The translations under genes and the position numbers were made by a program. A DNA stretch of 24,477 bases, taken from positions 1 to 24,477 of the forward strand of contig JAESUK010000104.1 in assembly GCA_016763095.1 (NCBI GenBank). The letters run 5' to 3'. Below, piece by piece: positions 1 to 7,287 of the stretch. The notes under the pieces are model-generated. The model ran no database searches, was not told the origin of the DNA, and worked only from the letters and a program-made list of their open reading frames with translations. Origin of the DNA: Alphaproteobacteria bacterium. GTDB taxonomy: Bacteria > Pseudomonadota > Alphaproteobacteria > Micavibrionales > Micavibrionaceae. How positions within the stretch are numbered: position 1 is the first letter of the stretch; every line of letters begins with the position of its first letter.

Positions 1-92
1 ATCGACCATAAATATGTTCCATATCGAATGACCGAAACCGCAATCGCTAAGAAAGCGAAAAGAACAAACCGATCAACAGAAATATCTGGCAT
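1..92 (-). CDS. Start of an unidentified membrane protein (partial)
   Basis: An ATG on the minus strand three bases after the rsmB stop opens a frame that runs off the window edge with no stop (about 30 codons). The visible start, MPDISVDRFVLFAFLAIAVS, is hydrophobic and looks like a first transmembrane helix. The tight spacing suggests it is the next gene of the rsmB transcript. Too little is visible to assign a family. It could also be a chance open frame, since 90 bases without a stop is weak evidence. Confidence 0.4.
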   Translation of the reverse strand, partial: MPDISVDRFVLFAFLAIAVSVIRYGTYLWS

Positions 93-95
93 AAA

Positions 96-1439
96 CTATG
101 CCTTCACCAAGCGCGCGACATAGAACCCGTCCATGCCACCGTTCGTGGCAAGGTGAAATGGCAGGATACGAAGATCTCCATTGACATCAATCATCTCTGA
201 CATGCCGCCAATTTCTTCTGAACAAATTGGGGAACGGCTATAATCTGGATGAGCGGATAAAAAGGCATCAATTTGATTTTCACCCTCATCCTTAAACAAT
301 GAACATGTGCAATAAATAAGGATTCCACCAGATTTCAACATACCCGATGCATTTTCCAAAAGACGCGCCTGCGTATTCGCTAAAGATTCCAAGTCTTTCG
401 GATGCTTAAGCCACGCAACATCTGGACGTTTTCTAAGCGTGCCCGTAGCCGTAAATGGAGCATCCAACAGCACAGCATCCAAAGGTTCTCGTGGCATCCA
501 AACCCCTGCATCCGCAGCCTCTGTGACAACTTTATCCTTAACGCCCAAGCGTTCCATATTTTCATTAAATCGTACAATTCTGCGCGCTGAACGATCAAGT
601 GCAATCACCTCTGCGCCCTGTGTTACAAGTTGCGCCGTCTTCCCACCAGGGGCGGCGCACAAATCAACAACCTTCTTGCCCGTTAGATCACCAAACAACT
701 TTGCAGGAATTGCAGCTGATGCATCTTGCACCCACCAATGCCCCTCAGCAAAACCAGAGATTTGATCTATCCGTCCACCCGCTTCTACACGCACAGTATT
801 GGTGGGAAGCGTTGTCCCGCCCAAATTCTTTTCCCAGTAATCTAAGTCAGCCTCATTTTTAATCGTTAGATCTAAGGGCGACTCGTCCATGTTTGCTTGC
901 GCAATCTCAACCGCATTGCGAATACCATAATCTTCAATCCACTTGGCAAGAATCCACTCAGGTGTATTTAGGCGAGGGATATCTTGTTTCGTTGTCCATT
1001 CTTTTCCAGCACGGCTAATCTTACGAAGCATCGCATTCACAAAAGCCTTTTGGCGCGACAACCCAGAGTCCCCCGCTAATGTCACCATAGTATTAACCGC
1101 GGCATAGCTTGGAACGTCCATAAAAATCAACTGACACACACCAAGCCTAAGAATGTTATGAAGTGCTGGCGGTGATATTTCCTGTCCCTGCTTAGATTGT
1201 GCACGACGAATTAAATCATCAATTTGCCCCAATCGACGCACCGTTGTCGTCACCAGCATTTTAACAAAGCCACGATCGCGCGCATCCTTCAACGAGATAA
1301 ACCCATTGCTATTATCAAAGGCCTGATCCAATGGCTGGTTTTTGTCAAAAACCGTCTGCATCAATTGCATCGCAATTTTGCGGGTTTCTAATGCGTTATC
1401 TGGTAAGTTGTCACTCTCTTTTGGGGCTGGCTCAGTCAT
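96..1439 (-). CDS. rsmB: 16S rRNA m5C methyltransferase RsmB (RsmB/NOP family)
   Basis: This 447-aa protein is a SAM-dependent RNA cytosine-C5 methyltransferase, the RsmB type that modifies C967 of 16S rRNA in E. coli numbering. Residues about 15-145 form the NusB-like RNA-binding domain, and residues about 160-447 form the Rossmann-fold methyltransferase. Visible motifs are the SAM-binding DLCAAPGGKT (259-268), motif IV LDAPFTATGT (325-334) and motif VI YCTCS (376-380). Cys379 of the TCS motif is the expected nucleophile. The second conserved Cys, in the usual DAPC of motif IV, is Phe329 here, which is unusual. The start ATG overlaps the stop of the upstream chorismate mutase gene (ATGA), implying translational coupling. 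Length is normal for the family. Family assignment is firm; the exact target base is inferred. Confidence 0.93.
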   Translation of the reverse strand: MTEPAPKESDNLPDNALETRKIAMQLMQTVFDKNQPLDQAFDNSNGFISLKDARDRGFVKMLVTTTVRRLGQIDDLIRRAQSKQGQEISPPALHNILRLGVCQLIFMDVPSYAAVNTMVTLAGDSGLSRQKAFVNAMLRKISRAGKEWTTKQDIPRLNTPEWILAKWIEDYGIRNAVEIAQANMDESPLDLTIKNEADLDYWEKNLGGTTLPTNTVRVEAGGRIDQISGFAEGHWWVQDASAAIPAKLFGDLTGKKVVDLCAAPGGKTAQLVTQGAEVIALDRSARRIVRFNENMERLGVKDKVVTEAADAGVWMPREPLDAVLLDAPFTATGTLRKRPDVAWLKHPKDLESLANTQARLLENASGMLKSGGILIYCTCSLFKDEGENQIDAFLSAHPDYSRSPICSEEIGGMSEMIDVNGDLRILPFHLATNGGMDGFYVARLVKA

Positions 1440-1723
1440 ATTTTCTCATCAATAATTTCTTGTTCTAATTCATGGGCATAATCAATCAATGTTGCATAAA
1501 TATGGCGCACAACGGATGGTTTTATATCATTCGATTTTGCCAATTCCTCTGCCTTATCCAAGACCACCTCCATACGCTTCGGACGCACCACAGATAAACC
1601 ATTTTCATGCTTTGATATTGCAACTTTTCGCACAATTTGGACACGGTGTCCAAGCAAGCGTACAATTTCTTCATCAAGCACATCAATCTGATCACGGAAC
1701 GGCTTTAATACATCATCATTCAT
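1436..1723 (-). CDS. AroQ-type chorismate mutase
   Basis: This small, all-helical 95-aa protein fits the AroQ/CM_2 fold, which converts chorismate to prephenate at the branch to Phe and Tyr. The family pattern is visible: an N-terminal FRDQIDVLDEEIVRLLGHR helix with Arg10 and Arg27, then Lys38, Arg47, Arg50 and Glu52, and a C-terminal helix ending in EQEI. The stop overlaps the rsmB start by ATGA, so the two are one transcription unit. A purine-rich GAGAGGGAA lies upstream of the ATG. The related isochorismate-pyruvate lyases (PchB) have the same fold and cannot be fully excluded from sequence reading alone, but no salicylate genes are nearby. Cytosolic. Confidence 0.82.
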   Translation of the reverse strand: MNDDVLKPFRDQIDVLDEEIVRLLGHRVQIVRKVAISKHENGLSVVRPKRMEVVLDKAEELAKSNDIKPSVVRHIYATLIDYAHELEQEIIDEKI

Positions 1724-1758
1724 TTGATTATGTTCCCTCTCTAAGTTATACAGACACT

Positions 1759-1923
1759 ATGACAGATAAGAATAAAGCACCAGAAAAAGATCACATAGAC
1801 TCAGATCAAGATGTATCAACTAAAAAACCAGAAACGCCCGTAAAAGAAATCAACGGACGTGGCGGATTAGAACCCACTCGATATGACGACTGGGAAATCA
1901 AAGGAAAATGTGTGGATTTTTAA
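1759..1923 (+). CDS. DUF1674 / SDHAF4-like small protein
   Basis: This 54-aa protein has a charged, disordered N-terminus and ends with the DUF1674 signature: the NGRGGLEPTRYDDWEIKGKC stretch followed by VDF, with the GG-EPTRYGDWE-type core and the terminal DF. Homologues include the eukaryotic succinate dehydrogenase assembly factor 4 (Sdh8). That factor binds the flavinylated SdhA subunit and limits oxidant formation before complex II is assembled, so a similar role is inferred here. The start at 1759 was chosen because the longer frame upstream lies antisense to the chorismate mutase gene. No clear Shine-Dalgarno is visible. It is divergent from the chorismate mutase/rsmB unit, with only 35 bases between the starts. 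Confidence 0.8.
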   Translation: MTDKNKAPEKDHIDSDQDVSTKKPETPVKEINGRGGLEPTRYDDWEIKGKCVDF

Positions 1924-2129
1924 ACCTAAATCAACACCCCATATTCATAGAATATTGATTTGAAACAATAAATAAAACAAGTAACCACTCCTCAATAACA
2001 ACGACACAGTCACGAGATGAGTGTCCGTTACTATACACCCGTGTGTTCTCACATTTTTGCTATGAGCAAGAAAGCGTTCGATGATAAAATTGCAAATGTA
2101 ACTTGTTTATATTTATACGAAGAGATCAA

Positions 2130-3722
2130 ATGCAAGACTCAAGCTTACATAAACAACAACTATCTTCCATCTTACACTCTGTCGGGGAAGGAATTTACGG
2201 GGTCGATGAAAACCTAATCACGACTTTTTTCAACCCAGAAGCAGAAAAATTATTGGGTTTTACCGCCGAAGAAATGATAGGCAAAAAACAGCATAAGCTC
2301 ACACACCATACAAGGACAGATGGCACAGACTACCCCGCGGAAGAATGCTTAATGTATATGTCTGTCAAAGATGGGCAAACCCGCCACGTCACGGATGAAC
2401 TGTTCTGGCGCAAAGATGGGACAAGCTTCATGGCAGAGTATACCACCTCCCCCATGAAAAATGAAGATGGCACCGTCATAGGAGCCGTTGTTGTTTTCAG
2501 AGACGTGACCCAGCGCAAAGAGCTTGAGCGTGCCCTCATAGAGGCACGCAAAACTGCCGAAGAGGGTGCCAATGCCAAAAGTGAATTTCTTGCAAATATG
2601 AGCCACGAAATCCGCACACCCATGAACGGCATTATTGGCACTGCAAGCTTAATGCGAGACACAAATTTATCTGAACAACAACAAAAATACCTGAAAATTA
2701 TCCGTAGCTCATCAGAATCGCTTCTCCAAATCATCAACGACATTCTTGATTTCTCAAAAATCGAGGCAGGAAAACTAGATTTTGAAATTCAACCCTTTGA
2801 TCTCCACGTTCTTATGGAAGATATACGTAGCATAATGTCCATCCAAGTTAAGAAGGGCGTTAATTTCCAGATTAATATAAGTCCAGACATCCCGCGCTAT
2901 ATTCAAGGCGATCCTGGACGTATTCGACAAATTCTCTTTAATTTAACCAGCAACGCCATTAAGTTTACCGATCAAGGACACGTCAAGATCGCTATTGAAA
3001 GCCTCGGCGAAAAAGGTGGAAAGCATGGTCTATTGATCACCCTAGAAGACACAGGGATTGGCATTCCCGAAGACAAAAGAAAGCATATTTTCGAAAAATT
3101 CAGTCAAGCAGACCGCTCGACAGCACGACAATTTGGAGGCACAGGCTTAGGACTCGCAATTTGCGTAAAACTCGTTGAAAAAATGGATGGAGAAATTGGG
3201 GTTGAAAGTACGGTGGGCGTTGGCTCTAAGTTTTGGTTCACCATGTTTATCGAACCCGCAAACGCCAAAGATATTGAAGATGAATGGTATCACAGTGATA
3301 AAGAAAGGCTCAAAAACATTAAATTTGATCAACCTCAAATTCTTATCGCCGAGGACAACCCAACCAACCAAATGATCGCCACCGCAATTTTAGAGCAATA
3401 TGGGTGCGTGATTACACCAGCAAACAATGGAAGAGAAGCCATTGAGCTTTTAAACAAAGGAAACTTCGATTTGATCTTTATGGATTGTCAAATGCCAGAA
3501 ATGGACGGATACGAGGCAACAAGAAGAATTAGAAGGCACGAACGAGAACAACATCTTCCACATATGCCAATCATTGCCTTCACCGTAAACGCCATGAAAG
3601 GCGACCGCGAGCACTGCATAACCGCAGGTATGGATGACTATGTATCGAAACCAGTTAAGAAAGAAAACCTCGCCGCGATACTCCTAAAATGGCTACCTGA
3701 AGATCGCCTTATAGAGGGGTAA
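2130..3722 (+). CDS. Cytosolic PAS hybrid sensor histidine kinase with receiver domain
   Basis: This 530-aa hybrid kinase has a PAS domain at about 10-130, HisKA with the H box SHEIRTPMNG (phospho-acceptor His159), HATPase_c with the N box around NLTSNAIKF (271-279) and G boxes DTGIGIP and GGTGLGLA, and a C-terminal receiver at about 403-522. The receiver shows the acidic pair EDN, phospho-acceptor Asp452 in FMDCQMPEMDG, Thr485 and Lys507. There is no transmembrane helix or signal peptide, so it probably senses an internal cue through PAS. The ATG at 2130 (after GAAGAGATC) is preferred over an in-frame ATG nine codons upstream, because the extra residues do not look like protein. A phosphotransfer protein would have to be supplied elsewhere. 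It stands alone, and its partner and signal are unknown. Confidence 0.9.
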   Translation: MQDSSLHKQQLSSILHSVGEGIYGVDENLITTFFNPEAEKLLGFTAEEMIGKKQHKLTHHTRTDGTDYPAEECLMYMSVKDGQTRHVTDELFWRKDGTSFMAEYTTSPMKNEDGTVIGAVVVFRDVTQRKELERALIEARKTAEEGANAKSEFLANMSHEIRTPMNGIIGTASLMRDTNLSEQQQKYLKIIRSSSESLLQIINDILDFSKIEAGKLDFEIQPFDLHVLMEDIRSIMSIQVKKGVNFQINISPDIPRYIQGDPGRIRQILFNLTSNAIKFTDQGHVKIAIESLGEKGGKHGLLITLEDTGIGIPEDKRKHIFEKFSQADRSTARQFGGTGLGLAICVKLVEKMDGEIGVESTVGVGSKFWFTMFIEPANAKDIEDEWYHSDKERLKNIKFDQPQILIAEDNPTNQMIATAILEQYGCVITPANNGREAIELLNKGNFDLIFMDCQMPEMDGYEATRRIRRHEREQHLPHMPIIAFTVNAMKGDREHCITAGMDDYVSKPVKKENLAAILLKWLPEDRLIEG

Positions 3723-3726
3723 AAAT

Positions 3727-3803
3727 TGGTGCGCCCTACAGGATTCGAACCTGTGGCCTTTGGCTCCGGAAACCAACGCTCTATCCGACTGAGCTAAGGG
3801 CGC
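3727..3803 (-). tRNA. tRNA-Arg (anticodon CCG)
   Basis: Read on the minus strand, the cloverleaf is complete. Acceptor GCGCCCT pairs with AGGGCGC, the D arm is GCTC/GAGC, and the anticodon stem TTGGT/GCCAA encloses the loop TTCCGGA. The T arm ACAGG/CCTGT has loop TTCGAAT. The discriminator is A and the CCA end is encoded. Anticodon CCG reads the Arg codon CGG. It is followed by a short T-run. It sits convergent to the histidine kinase, four bases past its stop. Confidence 0.96.
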
Positions 3804-3882
3804 ATACAAAAAAGACAGTGGGTTTTGATACCACCGCCTTTCATATTATTCAATGCCTATAATGATTTGTATTTACAAAAAA

Positions 3883-4326
3883 CTAAGCTGCCTTCGCCGC
3901 CTTTGACGCACATCCTTCTGTGATGCACTGCTCGGCTTCGCCTACAGTCTCAGCAGAAGCAGTTTGTGCAAGATCACCAAACGACACAACACCGACAAGA
4001 CGCTTATCACGGTTAACAACAGGAAAACGACGCACCTTAACCTCTGCCATATTTTGACAGATTTCTTCTGTGCTTTGGTCGTCATAACAATAATATGTTT
4101 GTGGTGTCATAATGTCCCGCGCGGTGACTTCTGCTGGATGATGCCCCTGTGCCGTCGCACGCACCGTAATATCACGATCAGTAATCATACCAATAAGGCG
4201 GTCATGATGCCCAACAGGTAAAAAACCTAAATCTTTCTCAGCCATAATTTGAGCGGCAGCTTGAAGTGTCGTTTCTGGTGTAATAAATTGTGTGTTTACG
4301 GACATCACATCTTTAATCTGTGTCAT
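3883..4326 (-). CDS. Two-CBS-domain protein
   Basis: This 147-aa protein consists almost entirely of a tandem CBS pair (Bateman module). CBS1 is at about 8-60 (VMSVNTQFITPETTLQAAAQ ... GMITDRDITVR) and CBS2 at about 72-125 (DIMTPQTYYCYDD ... VVNRDKRLVGVVSFGDLA). Such modules bind adenosyl nucleotides (AMP, ATP, SAM or related) and usually act as energy or redox sensors. No catalytic domain is attached, so the target is unknown. The Ala-rich C-terminal tail carries two cysteines five residues apart (CITEGC). A strong AGGGGG Shine-Dalgarno precedes the ATG. It lies 118 bases downstream of the ABC ATPase gene and probably has its own promoter. Confidence 0.88.
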   Translation of the reverse strand: MTQIKDVMSVNTQFITPETTLQAAAQIMAEKDLGFLPVGHHDRLIGMITDRDITVRATAQGHHPAEVTARDIMTPQTYYCYDDQSTEEICQNMAEVKVRRFPVVNRDKRLVGVVSFGDLAQTASAETVGEAEQCITEGCASKAAKAA

Positions 4327-4444
4327 GATATTCCCCCTTCATGAAAAGTTTCTCTCTAATGGTATAAAGATATAAAACCATAAATACTACACGAGCACAA
4401 ATAAGATGCCTCTAATACAAAGCCACCCAAACGCTAAGCTATGC

Positions 4445-5410
4445 CTAACCTTGACGTGTCATTTGTAAGAACACATCCTCAAGATCGCTTTCATCGGTCG
4501 TTATATCATTAATGAAATAACCTGCCTTTTGGATTGCGTCTATAAACTCACCCACAGGTTGCTCAGACGGCGCATAGCGCAAAGATAGCGTGCGCTTACC
4601 TTGTTGTTCAGGGTTAAACGCTACTAAACGTTTTGGGATTTCAGCAATATCACGATCCAAGACAAATTTTACTTCCTTGTTCTCAATGGTACTAAGAAGG
4701 CTTGCGGTATCATCATGGGCAATAATTTTACCATGATTAATAATCGCAATGCGGTCACACATTTCCTCGGCTTCTTCCAAATAATGTGTTGTCAGCAAGA
4801 TCGTAACGCCCTGCTTGTTTAGTGCTCGTACATTTCTCCAAAGCTGTTGACGCAACTCAATATCAACGCCTGCCGTTGGCTCATCCAACACTAAAATTGG
4901 AGGTTGGTGTACCATAGCTTTTGCCACCATAAGACGGCGACGCATCCCACCAGAAAGGCCACGCGTATAAGAGTCTGACTTATCCGACAACCCAACAAGT
5001 TCGAGTAACTCTTGGGTTTTACGCTCCGCCTTTGGAACACCAAAAAAGCCCGCTTGAATATCCATGATCTGTGCTGGCGTAAAAAATGGATCAAAATTTG
5101 TTTCTTGTGGCACAATTCCAATCGACGCTTTTGCTTGACGCTCATCCTCGTCCAAATCACTATTCCATACACGCACAGAGCCAGAGCTTTTCGACACAAG
5201 CCCCGCAAGAATATTAATCAATGTCGATTTACCCGCACCATTTGGTCCCAAAAGCCCAAAGATACACCCTCTCGGGATCGCCAAGTCTATATTATCCAAT
5301 GCCTTTTTTTCTGGCGATTTACCAGACGCGGCATAGATTTTACTCAAGCCTTTAATCTCTATTGCCAAATCTGGCACACACTCTGAATTTGTGTCTAAAC
5401 TTTCACTCAT
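4445..5410 (-). CDS. ABC transporter ATP-binding protein (DrrA/ABC-2 type)
   Basis: This 321-aa nucleotide-binding subunit has Walker A GPNGAGKST (55-63), Q-loop Gln102, signature LSGGM (152-156), Walker B ILVLDE (172-177) and switch His209. The C-terminal extension of about 90 residues after the ATPase core is typical of the DrrA/CcmA-like exporters that pair with ABC-2 permeases. No permease gene is present on either side in the window, so the membrane partner must be encoded elsewhere. Its ATG overlaps the stop of the upstream alpha/beta hydrolase (ATGA), implying coupled translation. Substrate is unknown; lipid or drug export is only a family-level guess. Confidence 0.9.
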   Translation of the reverse strand: MSESLDTNSECVPDLAIEIKGLSKIYAASGKSPEKKALDNIDLAIPRGCIFGLLGPNGAGKSTLINILAGLVSKSSGSVRVWNSDLDEDERQAKASIGIVPQETNFDPFFTPAQIMDIQAGFFGVPKAERKTQELLELVGLSDKSDSYTRGLSGGMRRRLMVAKAMVHQPPILVLDEPTAGVDIELRQQLWRNVRALNKQGVTILLTTHYLEEAEEMCDRIAIINHGKIIAHDDTASLLSTIENKEVKFVLDRDIAEIPKRLVAFNPEQQGKRTLSLRYAPSEQPVGEFIDAIQKAGYFINDITTDESDLEDVFLQMTRQG

Positions 5411-6360
5411 GACATTCCCTTATATTGACCGTGATCTGACATATATGAACGGAAACCCTCACCGTTCAACCAAGTACGCGCCGCATCATTCCCCTTTAAA
5501 TAAACTTCCCAAAAGGCAAGAGAGCTCCATTTAATAAGGTCTTCTTGAATTTCTCGTTTTGGGTTAAAGGCTAATTTGCCTCGGCTTCCTGTAAAGACCA
5601 TATGATCACCATCTTCTATAATCAACAGATGCTTCTCTTTTGCCCCCGCATGTTCAAACGCGGGCATTCTGTACGTGTAATCTTTGCCAGAAAGCGGGCT
5701 ATCATCTTCTGTTCCCGTCATAAAGAACAACGGAATATCCATCGGTGTAAAAATCTCAACAGGATCAATCTCAACCAAGTGCGTCATAACGGAGAAACTA
5801 TAGAGCACACCCGCCTTAAAACGCGCTTCTCTATAAGAGGTCATCTCCTCATCTTCATTCGGGAATAACTGCCCCGCCATCACTTGCGATGTTAGTGCCC
5901 CAAAAGAATGCCCCGATATTCCCAAACGATCATAATCAATTTGACCCTGAGTAAACTCATGCTCTTCCTCTAACACAGGAAGCTGATCCAACAAAAATGG
6001 AATGTCTTGATAACGGCTTAAGGTAGTTTCTCGTGTAATCGTGCTCGCGCGGATAACATCCCATGGATGTCCAGGCTTACCTTCCCACAAGGACGTATCC
6101 GTTCCGACATGTTGCACATGCATCACAAAATATCCGTATTCAACAAGGAAGCGACTAATGAAACCTGCACCATCTCGACCACCGCCCAAACCATGCGACC
6201 AGATAATAAGAGGGCGTTTTCCAAGGTCTGGATTATTTATCCCATAAATTTTATACGCCACAACACGATTATTTCGAGAAGGATCAATGCACTCTCCCTT
6301 AACAATAGAAATCCTACCTTCTTGTTTTTGCACAAAATTATTCATAAAACTCACATACAA
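5407..6360 (-). CDS. Alpha/beta hydrolase, dienelactone hydrolase / PAF-acetylhydrolase-like
   Basis: This 317-aa serine hydrolase has the oxyanion-hole motif SHGLGGGRDG (55-64), nucleophile elbow GHSFG (Ser152), an acidic residue in TGTEDDSPL (Asp219 or Asp220) and His253 in EDGDHMVF. The overall pattern resembles bacterial dienelactone hydrolase and PAF-acetylhydrolase II-like esterases. There is no signal peptide, so it is probably cytosolic. The first ATG gives MYVSFMNNF; the in-frame ATG five codons later has a GAG at a suitable distance and may be the true start. It is the first gene of a pair with the ABC ATPase. Substrate is unknown. Confidence 0.85.
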   Translation of the reverse strand: MYVSFMNNFVQKQEGRISIVKGECIDPSRNNRVVAYKIYGINNPDLGKRPLIIWSHGLGGGRDGAGFISRFLVEYGYFVMHVQHVGTDTSLWEGKPGHPWDVIRASTITRETTLSRYQDIPFLLDQLPVLEEEHEFTQGQIDYDRLGISGHSFGALTSQVMAGQLFPNEDEEMTSYREARFKAGVLYSFSVMTHLVEIDPVEIFTPMDIPLFFMTGTEDDSPLSGKDYTYRMPAFEHAGAKEKHLLIIEDGDHMVFTGSRGKLAFNPKREIQEDLIKWSSLAFWEVYLKGNDAARTWLNGEGFRSYMSDHGQYKGMS

Positions 6361-6536
6361 CTTTCTATTCCATTTGTGTTATGCATAAAACGCATACCAA
6401 CCATACAAACAAAGAACTTTATTTTTACCCAAGATAAAATTATCTATAACTCAACTGTAACGGATAACGACGTGTTTAGAGGTGTGTTGTTAAACGAAAT
6501 TACAGAAAAACAATAAGTTTAGATTTCCCCTCCCCC

Positions 6537-6601
6537 ACAGGAAAAGGTATGGCTCTCTCAGATCTATGATCAGAGAGACCTATCTTTCCTGTATCTTTTT
6601 T
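6537..6601 (+). terminator. Orphan long hairpin with T-run (terminator-like on plus strand)
   Basis: The outer arms ACAGGAAA and TTTCCTGT and the inner arms CTCTCT/AGAGAG plus GATC/GATC form an imperfect inverted repeat of about 55 bases centred on TAT. On the plus strand the stem is followed by ATC and six T residues, the form of a Rho-independent terminator. No plus-strand gene lies upstream that would need it. On the minus strand no T-run follows, so it is not a good terminator for sspB. Confidence 0.45.
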
Positions 6602-6614
6602 ATAGAACGAAATA

Positions 6615-6646
6615 AGAAAAATATCACCCTGAAATACTTCGGGGTG
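6615..6646 (-). terminator. Rho-independent terminator of sspB
   Basis: On the minus strand a stem CACCC..GAA/TTC..GGGTG with a short loop ends in a run of five T residues. It starts 25 bases past the sspB stop codon. The position and T-run fit an intrinsic terminator. Confidence 0.6.
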
Positions 6647-6671
6647 TTTTGGTATAATCAATTATAAGACG

Positions 6672-7169
6672 TTATTTCTTTTTACGGAATTGATCCAGAG
6701 ACACAACTTCACCTTTTGCCTCTTCTTCCTTCGGTGCTTCTGCCTTCTCACCATCATCAGGACCACCATCACCATCTGGATCTGGAAGATCACCACTAGG
6801 CTCATGTTCAAGTGGTTGGAACTGTAACGCGAAGTTTACAGACGGGTCTGCAAAAATACTAATCGCGGGCAAAGGGATAATAAGTTTTTCAGGCTTGTTG
6901 TTAAATGACAACGAGACTTGGAAGATTTCATCATCAACATACAAATCTTCAAACTGGAATTGTAATACAATGGTCATCTCGCCAGGATAACGATCACGCA
7001 AATAATCAGGAATTTTCACACCTGGGAAGTCCGTTAAAAACGTAATGTAAAAATGGTGATCTCCAGGTAAGCCGTTTTCAACAACCTCTTGTACAGCATC
7101 ACGAACCACACTTCTAAGTGCGCCCTCAACCATTTTATCATATCTAAGTGTTTCGTCTTCAGTCATCAT
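6672..7169 (-). CDS. sspB: ClpXP adaptor protein SspB (alphaproteobacterial type)
   Basis: This 165-aa protein matches the alphaproteobacterial SspB family. It has an N-terminal helix (LRYDKMVEGALRSVVRDAVQ) and a beta-rich tag-binding domain (about 35-120) with HHFYITFLTDFPGV, IPDYLRDRYPGEMTIVLQFQ and IPLPAISIFADPSVNFALQF. A long acidic, Pro/Gly-rich linker (about 125-150) then leads to the short C-terminal tail EVVSLDQFRKKK, the usual ClpX-binding end. SspB tethers ssrA-tagged proteins to ClpXP for degradation. The tmRNA that encodes the tag lies about 2 kb away on the same strand. ATG codons at 7169 and 7166 are both possible starts. Confidence 0.92.
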   Translation of the reverse strand: MMTEDETLRYDKMVEGALRSVVRDAVQEVVENGLPGDHHFYITFLTDFPGVKIPDYLRDRYPGEMTIVLQFQFEDLYVDDEIFQVSLSFNNKPEKLIIPLPAISIFADPSVNFALQFQPLEHEPSGDLPDPDGDGGPDDGEKAEAPKEEEAKGEVVSLDQFRKKK

Positions 7170-7287
7170 TATCTATTCGTTGCAAATTTATAGGGGTAAA
7201 AGCAAGTATTCTTTTCATTATTTCGCGTCATCATCGCACGGTCATATAAAATATCCAGCCTTTTTTATAGAGACTCCCCGCTTTTAT

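Larger units (their letters stand above)
6361..6671. other. Intergenic region with two hairpins
   Basis: This 311-base stretch separates sspB from the hydrolase gene. I see no credible gene in it. It holds the sspB terminator (6615-6646, minus) and a large imperfect inverted repeat (6537-6591) followed by a T-run on the plus strand. The 5' part also contains a short palindrome, GATAAAATTATC. The hydrolase promoter should lie here, but no clear -35/-10 pair stands out. Confidence 0.5.

Noticed and set aside
1436..1723. PchB-type isochorismate-pyruvate lyase (salicylate siderophore) instead of chorismate mutase
   Set aside because: No salicylate or siderophore genes are nearby, and the residues visible fit an ordinary chorismate mutase. 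The iron link to the Fur-controlled gene 10 kb away is not supported.
2017..2217. 66-codon ORF overlapping the start of the histidine kinase
   Set aside because: It has no ribosome-binding site, overlaps the kinase N-terminus by 88 bases and has no recognisable content. The kinase frame is clearly real.
3804..3882. Terminator between the CBS gene and tRNA-Arg
   Set aside because: The GTGG/CCAC stem near 3820 is only four base pairs, too weak to claim despite the nearby T-run.
6067..6516. 149-codon plus-strand ORF over the hydrolase start
   Set aside because: It is mostly antisense to the well-supported hydrolase and its translation shows no protein-like pattern.
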